Under the pieces are notes generated by a model. That model saw only the letters and a list, made by a program, of their open reading frames with translations. It did no database searches and was not told where the DNA came from. From positions 16,903 through 80,902 of the forward strand of contig JAPPMP010000024.1 of NCBI GenBank assembly GCA_028819005.1: a stretch of DNA of 64,000 bases, read 5' to 3'. Shown here piece after piece: positions 55,272 to 62,108 of this stretch. Origin of the DNA: Acidimicrobiaceae bacterium. GTDB lineage: Bacteria > Actinomycetota > Acidimicrobiia > Acidimicrobiales > Aldehydirespiratoraceae. Numbering within the stretch: position 1 is the first letter of the stretch; the number at the start of each line of letters is the position of its first letter. The position numbers and the translations under genes are program-made.

Positions 55272-55856
55272 GTGAACCGGTCCGAGACCCAGGAGCAGAT
55301 CCTTGACGCAGTCGCTTCGGTGATTCTGCGCGAGGGGATCGGCGGGGCGAGCATGCGAACGGTCGCCAAAGAGGCTGAAGTTTCCGTCGGCCTGCTCAGC
55401 TACCACTTCGACGACAAGCAGACGTTGATCCTGGCCGTGTTCCAAAGAGCCACCGACCGGCTGTTCGACGCCTGCGCGAAGGCGGAGGAGGACCACGGTG
55501 ACCCCGCCGACAAGTTTCGGGCCTTCCTGCGCGGAGCGTTCACCGATGAATTCCTCAACGGCAGCTATCTGGCACTGCGCATTGCGCTGTGGGCACTGGC
55601 TCTCACCGAAGACGGCGTGGCAGAAGTCGACGCGGAGTTCTATGAGCGCTACTCGTCGCGTTTTTGTGAACTGGTGAGTGCCGCCCGGCCAGAGCTTCCC
55701 GCACCTGTCGTCGCGAACCGCGTGCAGGACCTGATCGCCAGTTCCAACGGACTCTGGCTCAACTGGGCCCGTTGGCGGGACAACGACGCATTGGAGCGCG
55801 GGCTCAAGCACTGCGAAGACCTCACCTTGAGCGGGGAGGTTCGCGGCCGCACGTGA
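55272..55856 (+). CDS. TetR-family regulator
   Basis: 194 residues from a GTG, probably leaderless. Helix-turn-helix MRTVAKEAEVSVGLLSYHFD with DKQTLILAVF, the form seen in BetI-like proteins. The C-terminal domain includes NGSYLALRIALWALALTEDG. A perfect palindrome lies just upstream, so autoregulation is likely; the aldolase gene before it, or the convergent SDR, selenoprotein and acyl-CoA cluster, could be its targets. Confidence 0.86.
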   Translation: MNRSETQEQILDAVASVILREGIGGASMRTVAKEAEVSVGLLSYHFDDKQTLILAVFQRATDRLFDACAKAEEDHGDPADKFRAFLRGAFTDEFLNGSYLALRIALWALALTEDGVAEVDAEFYERYSSRFCELVSAARPELPAPVVANRVQDLIASSNGLWLNWARWRDNDALERGLKHCEDLTLSGEVRGRT

Positions 55857-55884
55857 TTTCTGCGTCTGTCCTACGCTGCTATAC

Positions 55885-56037
55885 ATGCAACAGCGCAGGC
55901 GGCTTTCGCCCTCTGAGCACATGCAGGCGATTCGAGGAAGTTCATGGGATTCCGGAGACGTGATCACCTCGGAGGCCCAGGACATTGGAACCATGGCCAA
56001 CCGCTGCGTCCGCGTCGGCGATCACGCGACTCTCTGA
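55885..56037 (+). other. unassigned short open frame between convergent genes
   Basis: The 215 bases between the TetR and SDR stops hold one 50-codon plus-strand frame (MQQRRRLSPSEHMQAIRG, later GDVITSEAQDIGTMANRC). A TATACA-like hexamer overlaps its start, but there is no ribosome site. The composition could be coding. It may be a gene remnant; I do not recognise it. Confidence 0.2.
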
Positions 56038-56071
56038 GGGGCTCAGATCCGCCGCGAACGGCGCCGGACGA

Positions 56072-56905
56072 TCAGCGGGCGTTGGAACCCTTGAGTTCAG
56101 TCACCAAGCCTTCATCGTTGGCGGGCCTGCTACGTGAGAGGAATGCTCCCGCGTCGGCGAGGATGAACTGGCCGGTGATGCAGCGTGCGAGGTCGCTGGC
56201 AAGGAAGGTCGCCAAGCGTGCGAGCTCGTCATGTTCGGCCATTCGACGCAGCGGAGTTGAGGCCACGATCGCTTCGATGCGCTCGTCTGTGAACGCGGCG
56301 GCAACGGATTCAGTGAGGGTCGTGCCCGGAGCAATCGCGAGGACCCGGATCCCCGACGGTCCCAACTCGACCGCCATTGAAGTCACCAGATGGTTGACAG
56401 CCGCTTTGGCGGCCGCGTAGACGCTGTTGTAGGGCGACGGGCGTGTGGTCTCACCCGAGCTGACAAACAGGATCACTCCTCCGTATCCCGACTCCAGCAT
56501 CGCTGTCGCCTCGGCCCGCCCGCACAGAGCCGCCAGCACCAGATTCTGATCGAGGATGTCCCGCCAGTCTTCGCCTCGGTAGCTTGAGAACGGCTGGGGC
56601 CTGCGCCCCCGCGGCAACATGCCGATGTTGTTGACAGCTATATCAAGCCCGCCGAGCCGACCCACAACCGCCTCGATCATCTCGTCGACGGCATCGTCGT
56701 CACGACAATCGGCGACAAAGCTGTGAGCACAGCCGCCGGCCGCGGTGATCTCATCTACTACCGCTTGGGCGGCTGTCGCACGAACGTCGTTGACCGCGAC
56801 GGTCGCTCCGGCCCTGGCCAACCAGCGCGCTGTCTCCCGCCCGATCCCGGCGCCGGCGCCGGTGACCAAAGCGATCTTGCCTTCATGGTCGATTGCGATG
56901 CTCAT
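56072..56905 (-). CDS. short-chain dehydrogenase/reductase
   Basis: 277 residues. Classical SDR features: ALVTGAGAGIGRETARWLAR, VAVNDVRAT (Asp, NAD-preferring), DIAVNNIGMLPRG (NNxG), Ser in ILFVSSGETTRPSP and the YxxxK in NSVYAAAKAAVNHL. It starts 15 bases after the true stop of the UGSC selenoprotein and belongs to the same minus-strand transcript. It probably acts on a hydroxyacyl or alcohol intermediate of the acyl-CoA pathway encoded upstream. Confidence 0.88.
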   Translation of the reverse strand: MSIAIDHEGKIALVTGAGAGIGRETARWLARAGATVAVNDVRATAAQAVVDEITAAGGCAHSFVADCRDDDAVDEMIEAVVGRLGGLDIAVNNIGMLPRGRRPQPFSSYRGEDWRDILDQNLVLAALCGRAEATAMLESGYGGVILFVSSGETTRPSPYNSVYAAAKAAVNHLVTSMAVELGPSGIRVLAIAPGTTLTESVAAAFTDERIEAIVASTPLRRMAEHDELARLATFLASDLARCITGQFILADAGAFLSRSRPANDEGLVTELKGSNAR

Positions 56906-56920
56906 CAGATACTCGACAAC

Positions 56921-57460
56921 TCACGAGGTCAGAACCCGGATCGTCTCCTCCACAGCACTGTCGGCACGGCGTTCGACCCCAGAGGCGTCCACACCGCCGA
57001 GCGGGTGTGCCACCTCGACAATACGCGCCTCGGGGAGGCCGAGGGTAGCCGCGACCTCGGCGGCGAGCGACCGAAATTCGGTTGTGGTCACCACAACCGT
57101 CGGAATCCCGGAGCTTTCGAGTCGGACCGAGTCGTGGACACTCCACGACGTGCAACTGCCTCAATCGGCAGAACCAGCAAGGACCAGATCAACCTCTGAC
57201 TGCAGGCGGGCAATCACCTCATCGGGCGCGGCCACCGCCGCGTTCTTGGTCTCAACCAAGCCGAGCACCGCTCCGGTCCGGCTGGCGAGGCGCTGCGCAA
57301 GCCGCTCAAGAAGAGCGCCCGCGTTCGGCTTGGCGTTGTCGAGGATTCCGATCCGCTTGCCGGCCAACACCGGCACAGATGGTGCGGGCGCCGCAGCAGG
57401 CGAACCAACTGCGCCGTCGGGTGCATACACCTTGATCCGTTCTCTCTTCCGTTCTTCCAT
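56921..57460 (-). CDS. UGSC-family selenoprotein (in-frame TGA read as selenocysteine)
   Basis: 179 residues with selenocysteine at position 100, from ATG 57460 (GGGAG 5 bases upstream; ATG 57472 is an alternative). The track stops at TGA 57163-57161, but the same frame continues for 79 codons with clear coding character: LVLAGSAD-U-GSCTSWSVHD, VRLESSGIPTVVVTTTEFRS, LGLPEARIVEVAHPLGG. The N-terminal half, GKRIGILDNAKPNAGALLER, matches the UGSC family. A hairpin in the SECIS position follows the TGA. The redox pair would be Sec-Gly-Ser-Cys. The function is unknown; it is paired with the conserved gene upstream. Needs SelA, SelB, SelD and tRNA-Sec from elsewhere in the genome. Confidence 0.85.
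57131..57149 (-). promoter_or_regulatory. bacterial SECIS-like hairpin
   Basis: Eleven bases after the TGA on the minus strand, GTCGTGG pairs with CCACGAC around the loop AGTGT (7-bp perfect stem, 5-base loop with a G at its second position). Bacterial SECIS elements sit at this distance inside the coding region and bind SelB through a G/U-containing apical loop. Confidence 0.65.
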
Positions 57461-57487
57461 CTGTTCTCCCATCTCTGCTCTGTCCTG

Positions 57488-58525
57488 TCACACGCCCACC
57501 GCGACGGTGACGCTCTTGGTCATACCCCAACTCGGTATCACCGAACTGTGTCTTCCCGCCCCTCCAACCACGAAAACCTTGATGTTCTCGGGGTGTTCAG
57601 TCATCGACACACGGTCATCGTCTGCCAACGCCTGCTGCCATGGCGCCCAAGCCCGCAACCCGAATGCACGACGCAGCTCCGCCACGGGCAGCGTTGCGCG
57701 GTTGAACAGGTAAGAGGACACATGCCTGCGAGTCCACCCGGCGCTCGCGCACACGGCTGCGTGTTCCGGGCACAGCGCGACGAAATATTCGCCGCTGCTG
57801 ATCGGAGCGTTGTTCTGGCCGAGCGTGGCCATCGACGAGGCGACCTTGTCGAGAATCGGCACGGGGTCTGACGACTCCATGTCGTGCACATTGTGGGGGG
57901 CTTCACCGCAATGAAGCGTGACCGCGGACGCAGACTCGACCCCGACGCTGGCCGCATATCCGCCCCACGGAGACTGAGCCGTGTTCTCGGCGACACAGTA
58001 CGAGTACTTGGCCGGCCCTCCCTGAGTCGAGGCGTCACCCGGTCCGGGGCGAGCGCCGCCCACATGCATCAGGATCAGACGCACAGCCCTTCCCGTGCTC
58101 GCGTTCGCTCGATTTCCCGGCCCGAAAGCTCCGAGTCCTGAGTTGTACCCGGCGCTCTCGGCGATGTCGCCGTGGACGATCAGCAGCGGAGCAACACAGT
58201 GAGTCGTGGCGTTGACGCCCCTCAAGTTGAGTTCTGGCGAGGCCAGGGCGCGGACCGCGGCGACCACAACGGGCAACTGCGCCGGCTCACAGCCCGCGAG
58301 CACCGCGTTGATTGCGATCACGCGGCGTGTGGCTATTCCCGAGCGTGGGGGGAGAACGGCGATCGTCTCGTCAGGATCAGCAGCGGCGAGCATCGTCTCG
58401 ACCCGTTCCGGCGTCGGCGGGACCATTGGCAGCCCGTCACCCCAACCGTGCTCGTCGTACAACTGCATCAACGCGTCGGGATCATCCTCGGCCAGATCCA
58501 ACAGCAGCGGAGCGTCACCGGTCAT
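57488..58525 (-). CDS. conserved partner protein of the UGSC selenoprotein
   Basis: 345 residues, no signal peptide. Striking conserved blocks: GWGDGLPMVPPTPERVETML, DETIAVLPPRSG, INAVLAGCEPAQLPVVVAAV, LNLRGVNATTHCVAPLLIVH, GLGAFGPGNRANASTGRAVR and KYSYCVAENTAQSPWGGYAA. From memory these belong to a family regularly found beside UGSC genes. Several cysteines (C79, C110-region, C182-region) could serve redox chemistry with the Sec protein. It ends 27 bases before the UGSC start. The start region lies in a 29-bp direct repeat. Function unknown; a two-part reductase or hydrolase acting in the acyl-CoA pathway is a guess. Confidence 0.75.
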   Translation of the reverse strand: MTGDAPLLLDLAEDDPDALMQLYDEHGWGDGLPMVPPTPERVETMLAAADPDETIAVLPPRSGIATRRVIAINAVLAGCEPAQLPVVVAAVRALASPELNLRGVNATTHCVAPLLIVHGDIAESAGYNSGLGAFGPGNRANASTGRAVRLILMHVGGARPGPGDASTQGGPAKYSYCVAENTAQSPWGGYAASVGVESASAVTLHCGEAPHNVHDMESSDPVPILDKVASSMATLGQNNAPISSGEYFVALCPEHAAVCASAGWTRRHVSSYLFNRATLPVAELRRAFGLRAWAPWQQALADDDRVSMTEHPENIKVFVVGGAGRHSSVIPSWGMTKSVTVAVGV

Positions 58526-58611
58526 CAGTGCAAGTATGCCCGGTTCAGGGAGGCCGGGATCGACGTCGAGGGTGAACTCGCGTCATCAGTGCAAGTATGC
58601 CCGGTTCAGGG
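58522..58611. repeat. 29-bp direct repeat (61-bp period) at the start of the UGSC partner gene
   Basis: TCATCAGTGCAAGTATGCCC followed by GGTTCAGGG occurs at 58522-58550 and 58583-58611. One copy contains the partner gene's start codon and upstream bases; the other overlaps the end of the enoyl-CoA hydratase gene and supplies its stop. Confidence 0.88.
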
Positions 58612-59370
58612 GCTTGGATTCGAGGCCCAGGACGGAGGTCGTTTCTCGACGAAGGCGCGTATGCCCTCTCGAGCCTCATCGCCGGCGAAAAGTTCAGCGG
58701 ACAACTGCGCCGTCCATTCGAAGGCTTCTTCAACAGACATCCTGGGGATCTGCCGCGTGAGGGTCTTGCATGCAGCCAGGGCGTTTGGTCCACCGAGCAG
58801 CAGATCTGCGACGATCTCAGCCACTTCCTCGTCGATTCGATCCGCCGGCACCGCGGAATTGATTATCCCCATGCGGACGGCCTCAGGAGCTGGGAAACGG
58901 TTGCCGCGAAGGAACGCAGCGCTCGCTTCAGCCGAACGCATCTTCGGCAGGCAGAGAACCGAGATCATGGCCGGAGCAACGCCGACCCGAACCTCGGTGA
59001 ATCCCATTCTGGCCGTGTCGAGGGCCACTGAGACGTCCATCGCCGCGGCGATGCCCAGACCACCGGCCACGCAATGGCCGTTGATTCGCCCCACGAACGG
59101 TTTGGGCGACTTGCCGAAGCGGCTGAACAGATCGACCCCGGTGGGCACGCCTTCACGGCTTGTCGAGCCGCCTCTGAGGTCTGCCCCGGCACAGAAGACC
59201 CGGCCCCGGTTGGTCAGGACTATGACACGAACCTCCGGGTCGGATTCAGCGGCGTCGATCGCTGACAACAACTGCGCAATCAGATCGCCGCTGAGGACAT
59301 TGCGATTCTCCTCATCGGCCAAGGTGATCGTCATCACTGCTTGATCCTTTTCAATTTCGACAAGGCTCAT
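58606..59370 (-). CDS. enoyl-CoA hydratase/isomerase family protein
   Basis: 254 residues. Crotonase fold: RVFCAGADLRGGS (oxyanion hole), INGHCVAGGLGIAAAMDVSV (second oxyanion glycines), then GFTEVRVGVAPAMISVLCLP. The usual catalytic Glu pair is only partly visible (E in FTEVRVG). Substrate is an unsaturated acyl-CoA. The last residues (SWASNPSP) come from a duplicated DNA segment, so the natural C-terminus may have been changed. It follows the TIGR03084-like gene by 10 bases. Confidence 0.87.
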   Translation of the reverse strand: MSLVEIEKDQAVMTITLADEENRNVLSGDLIAQLLSAIDAAESDPEVRVIVLTNRGRVFCAGADLRGGSTSREGVPTGVDLFSRFGKSPKPFVGRINGHCVAGGLGIAAAMDVSVALDTARMGFTEVRVGVAPAMISVLCLPKMRSAEASAAFLRGNRFPAPEAVRMGIINSAVPADRIDEEVAEIVADLLLGGPNALAACKTLTRQIPRMSVEEAFEWTAQLSAELFAGDEAREGIRAFVEKRPPSWASNPSP

Positions 59371-59380
59371 CGATGGACTC

Positions 59381-60169
59381 CTAACGCTCGGGGCCTGTGG
59401 TCGGCGGCCCGGCGAACGCCTGAGCCATCATCATCCAATCGAGTGCTGTTTCGCCCACAACCCGCAGTCCCGTTTCTTGCAGACAACGACGTTGGGTCAC
59501 GACTCCGCAGAAGTCTTCGGCGCTACCGACCACGCGGCACTCAGCATTTGCCGGCCCCCAGGTCCATTGCTCACCTGAGGGGCTTTGCAGGGAGACATGG
59601 ACTTCATCGTCCGGCATCCGGAGCTTGCGATTCGCATATGTCCAGCCGCGTGTGATTACCCCGAGCTGGGCGATGTGGCGCAGTCGATCGGTGGCGGGGC
59701 GATCGGCGCCGACCGCGTCGACAATGTCCTGGCCGTGCGCCCAACATTCCATCAAACGGGCGGTGAGAAACGACTTCGCGCCCATTGAGGGTCCATACCA
59801 CTGCACGCGGGCGTCGTCACGCAGCCCTGCCGCGGCGCCGGCCAGTTCATCGCGGCCGGCGCGCCACGCCTCCAACCGCCGGCCGGTCGGCAGATTCCTC
59901 ACGGGGCTCAACGTGTAGTCGTCGACTCCGACGGCCCCCTCGGCGGAACTGGCCGTCAGGGCCTTGAGCGACTCGGCGAAGACAGCTTCATCGCGGATCG
60001 CGGTGGCTGCGGCACAGTCGAAAAACGTCAGATGAGCGACCTGGTCCGTCACGTCCCAGCGGGGACTCGCTGTGGCCACAGCCCATTGGCTCTCGCTGAG
60101 TCCGCTGAGCACCTCGTCTAGCGCCTCCTGTTCTGCGAGCAGGTCTGCCAGGACTTCAGACACGTGCAT
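59381..60169 (-). CDS. TIGR03084-like maleylpyruvate isomerase-fold protein (DinB-like, mycothiol type)
   Basis: 262 residues. Four-helix DinB-like N-terminal domain with metal-ligand histidines in WDVTDQVAHLTFFD and MECWAHGQDIVDAVG, and a C-terminal SCP-like part (VHVSLQSPSGEQWTWGP, EDFCGVVTQRRCLQETGL). Such proteins occur in actinobacteria that use mycothiol, and include mycothiol-dependent maleylpyruvate isomerase. It overlaps the TetR gene start region by 14 bases. The substrate is unknown; detoxification of a pathway intermediate is plausible. Confidence 0.8.
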   Translation of the reverse strand: MHVSEVLADLLAEQEALDEVLSGLSESQWAVATASPRWDVTDQVAHLTFFDCAAATAIRDEAVFAESLKALTASSAEGAVGVDDYTLSPVRNLPTGRRLEAWRAGRDELAGAAAGLRDDARVQWYGPSMGAKSFLTARLMECWAHGQDIVDAVGADRPATDRLRHIAQLGVITRGWTYANRKLRMPDDEVHVSLQSPSGEQWTWGPANAECRVVGSAEDFCGVVTQRRCLQETGLRVVGETALDWMMMAQAFAGPPTTGPER

Positions 60170-60890
60170 GATTCTCCTCTCGGGCTCCGCTTGGAGAAGG
60201 CCCTGATCTCGGACGACGACGGTCCTGGGTCGCCCAGGAGTGGGAGAGGCCGTTGAGCATTATGTCGAGCACATGATCAGCGGCGTCTTTGGGAGACTCG
60301 CACAGTTCGGCAACCACGTCGGCTTCACTGAACTGACGACCGAGGCTTGCCAGAGCCCTGGCCACGACCACTGTGTCGACCGCGGCGATCTCACCCTGTT
60401 CAACAGCGAGGTCGAGAAGCTCGCGGGTGACGTTGACCAAGTATTCGTTGTGGGCAGCGAACAGTTCCGGTCCACCGGACACTGCTTCGAGGTCTCGGGC
60501 GAACTCCGGGGTGGTGCGCGACACCGCCACATTGGCTGCCGAAAGATAGGCGCGAATCGCCTCGAGGGGGCTGTTCGACCCTTCGGTAATGGCCCTTGTG
60601 GCGCTTCCCCCGATGTTCCACAGGTTCCGGTCGATCGCCAGCAGAACCAACTCGCCGCGGCTTTCAGCCATCCCGTAGAGGGTCCGCAGCGAACAGTTGA
60701 GCCTTGTCGCGAGGTCGGACATGGTCAGATGGCAGAAGCCGTCGCTCACCAATTCGGTCAGCTGGTCCAAGATCTCGCGCTGCCGAGGCGTGAGCGCTTC
60801 GTTGCGCTCCCTGGACAGTCTCGGCTTGGGTCCGCGCACAAGTCTGAGCCGACGCTCCAGGGCGCTCAGCGGCGCCTCGACCGTTGTCAT
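60156..60890 (-). CDS. TetR-family regulator of the acyl-CoA cluster
   Basis: 244 residues, with a long charged N-terminus. Helix-turn-helix LTMSDLATRLNCSLRTLYGM with AESRGELVLLAIDRNLW. The C-terminal ligand domain is helical (LEAIRAYLSAANVAVSRTTP). The tail RRRPRSGPSPSGAREENH is basic and probably disordered. It lies within the operon, overlapping the acyl-CoA dehydrogenase upstream by 4 bases and the TIGR03084-like gene downstream, so it is expressed with the genes it likely controls. Confidence 0.83.
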   Translation of the reverse strand: MTTVEAPLSALERRLRLVRGPKPRLSRERNEALTPRQREILDQLTELVSDGFCHLTMSDLATRLNCSLRTLYGMAESRGELVLLAIDRNLWNIGGSATRAITEGSNSPLEAIRAYLSAANVAVSRTTPEFARDLEAVSGGPELFAAHNEYLVNVTRELLDLAVEQGEIAAVDTVVVARALASLGRQFSEADVVAELCESPKDAADHVLDIMLNGLSHSWATQDRRRPRSGPSPSGAREENHARV

Positions 60891-62107
60891 GAACGCCTCG
60901 TCTCTGCCCAGGTCTTGCCCTTTTCGACGTCGGGTTCGCGGGGGAGGCCCAACACCATCTCGGCCACAATGTTGCGTTGAATCGCGAAGGTGCCTCCGCC
61001 AAGCGTCAAAGCCGGTGAGAACAAGAAACCGTAGTGCCAGATCCGATCCACCCCCGTGGCCTGCTCCTGTTCGAAGTTCACCTCGGTCGCACCGCCGCGC
61101 ATGCCCAAAGGGATCTCGCCGACTGGCCCCGAACCTTCCAGAAGCCCGTTCGCTCCCGCAAGATCCTTGGCGAGTTCCAGGACGTGCTGGCCGTGCTCAT
61201 CGCCCATGATCTTCTGGATCGAGGCTTCCGGACCAGGCGTCCTGCCGTTCAGACGGGCGCTGAGCGTGCGCAGCCGGTTCAGGCGCAGCACCTCGGCCTC
61301 AGCGTGCAGCGCGGCGAGCCGTTGGCGCATGACCGGATCTGGCGAACCGCCATTGTGCCTGACCAGGTCGATCAACATTTCTGCGGTCGGGCCCGCACCC
61401 CATAGTGAGCCTGCGGAACTGAGCGACACTCGTTCGTTCGCCAGAGTCACTTTGGCGAGCCGCCAACCATCGTTCTCATCACCGATGCGGTTAGCTGCGG
61501 GTATGCGAACATTGTCGAAGAACGTCTGGTTGAACGAATGCGCGGTGGTCATATCTGCGATGGGGGTCATCGTCAGGCCCGCGAGGTCGGTCGGGCAGAT
61601 GAAATAGGAGATGCCCCTGTGCTTGGGCAGGTGGGGGTCGGTGCGCGCGATGAGGATCCCGTATTTGGAGTAATGGCCGCCGCTGGTCCAGATTTTCGAG
61701 CCGTTGACCACGTACTCGTCGCCGTCGCGAACCGCGGTTGCAGCAAGGGAGGCCAGGTCGGAGCCCGCATCGGGTTCTGAGAACATCTGGCAGTAGACGT
61801 CCCTGCCGGTCAGCAGTCCGGGGAGGAGGCGACCCTTCTGCTCCTCGGTCCCGGCGGCGAGGATGGTCGGCCCGGCCCAGCCGATGCCGATCGGGTTGTC
61901 CGGACGCCTGACTTCGGCCCGTCGCAGTTCCTCGTCGATGATCACCTGCAGCAGCGGATCTGCGCTCAGCCCGTAAGGCTCGGGCCAGTGCGGGACGATC
62001 AACCCCCGATCTTGGAGTTGCTGTGCGGTGGGGTCGGGATTGGCTTCAAGCCACTCTCGAACCTCCAGGCGACGGGGGTCGTCATCGGGCGGGAGATCGA
62101 AGTCCAT
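60887..62107 (-). CDS. acyl-CoA dehydrogenase
   Basis: 406 residues from ATG 62107, one base after the AtuA-like stop; the track adds 38 residues lying in that gene. Family motifs: YCQMFSEPDAGSDLASLAAT (FAD/substrate), WTSGGHYSKYGILIARTDP, LANERVSLSSAG and the C-terminal GPVGEIPLGMRGGATEVNFE, followed by IQRNIVAEMVLGLPRE. It oxidises an acyl-CoA to the enoyl-CoA for the hydratase downstream, passing electrons to ETF (a fused ETF gene is at 30254). Chain specificity unknown. Confidence 0.9.
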   Translation of the reverse strand: MDFDLPPDDDPRRLEVREWLEANPDPTAQQLQDRGLIVPHWPEPYGLSADPLLQVIIDEELRRAEVRRPDNPIGIGWAGPTILAAGTEEQKGRLLPGLLTGRDVYCQMFSEPDAGSDLASLAATAVRDGDEYVVNGSKIWTSGGHYSKYGILIARTDPHLPKHRGISYFICPTDLAGLTMTPIADMTTAHSFNQTFFDNVRIPAANRIGDENDGWRLAKVTLANERVSLSSAGSLWGAGPTAEMLIDLVRHNGGSPDPVMRQRLAALHAEAEVLRLNRLRTLSARLNGRTPGPEASIQKIMGDEHGQHVLELAKDLAGANGLLEGSGPVGEIPLGMRGGATEVNFEQEQATGVDRIWHYGFLFSPALTLGGGTFAIQRNIVAEMVLGLPREPDVEKGKTWAETRRS

Positions 62108-62108
62108 C

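Noticed and set aside
54177-56000. 607-residue minus-strand ORF
   Set aside because: It crosses the aldolase and TetR genes and the repeat on the opposite strand; no family motif is visible.
57161-57472. A 103-residue protein ending at TGA 57161
   Set aside because: Coding character and family signature continue unbroken after the TGA, and a SECIS-like hairpin follows, so a read-through selenoprotein explains the locus better than a truncated gene.
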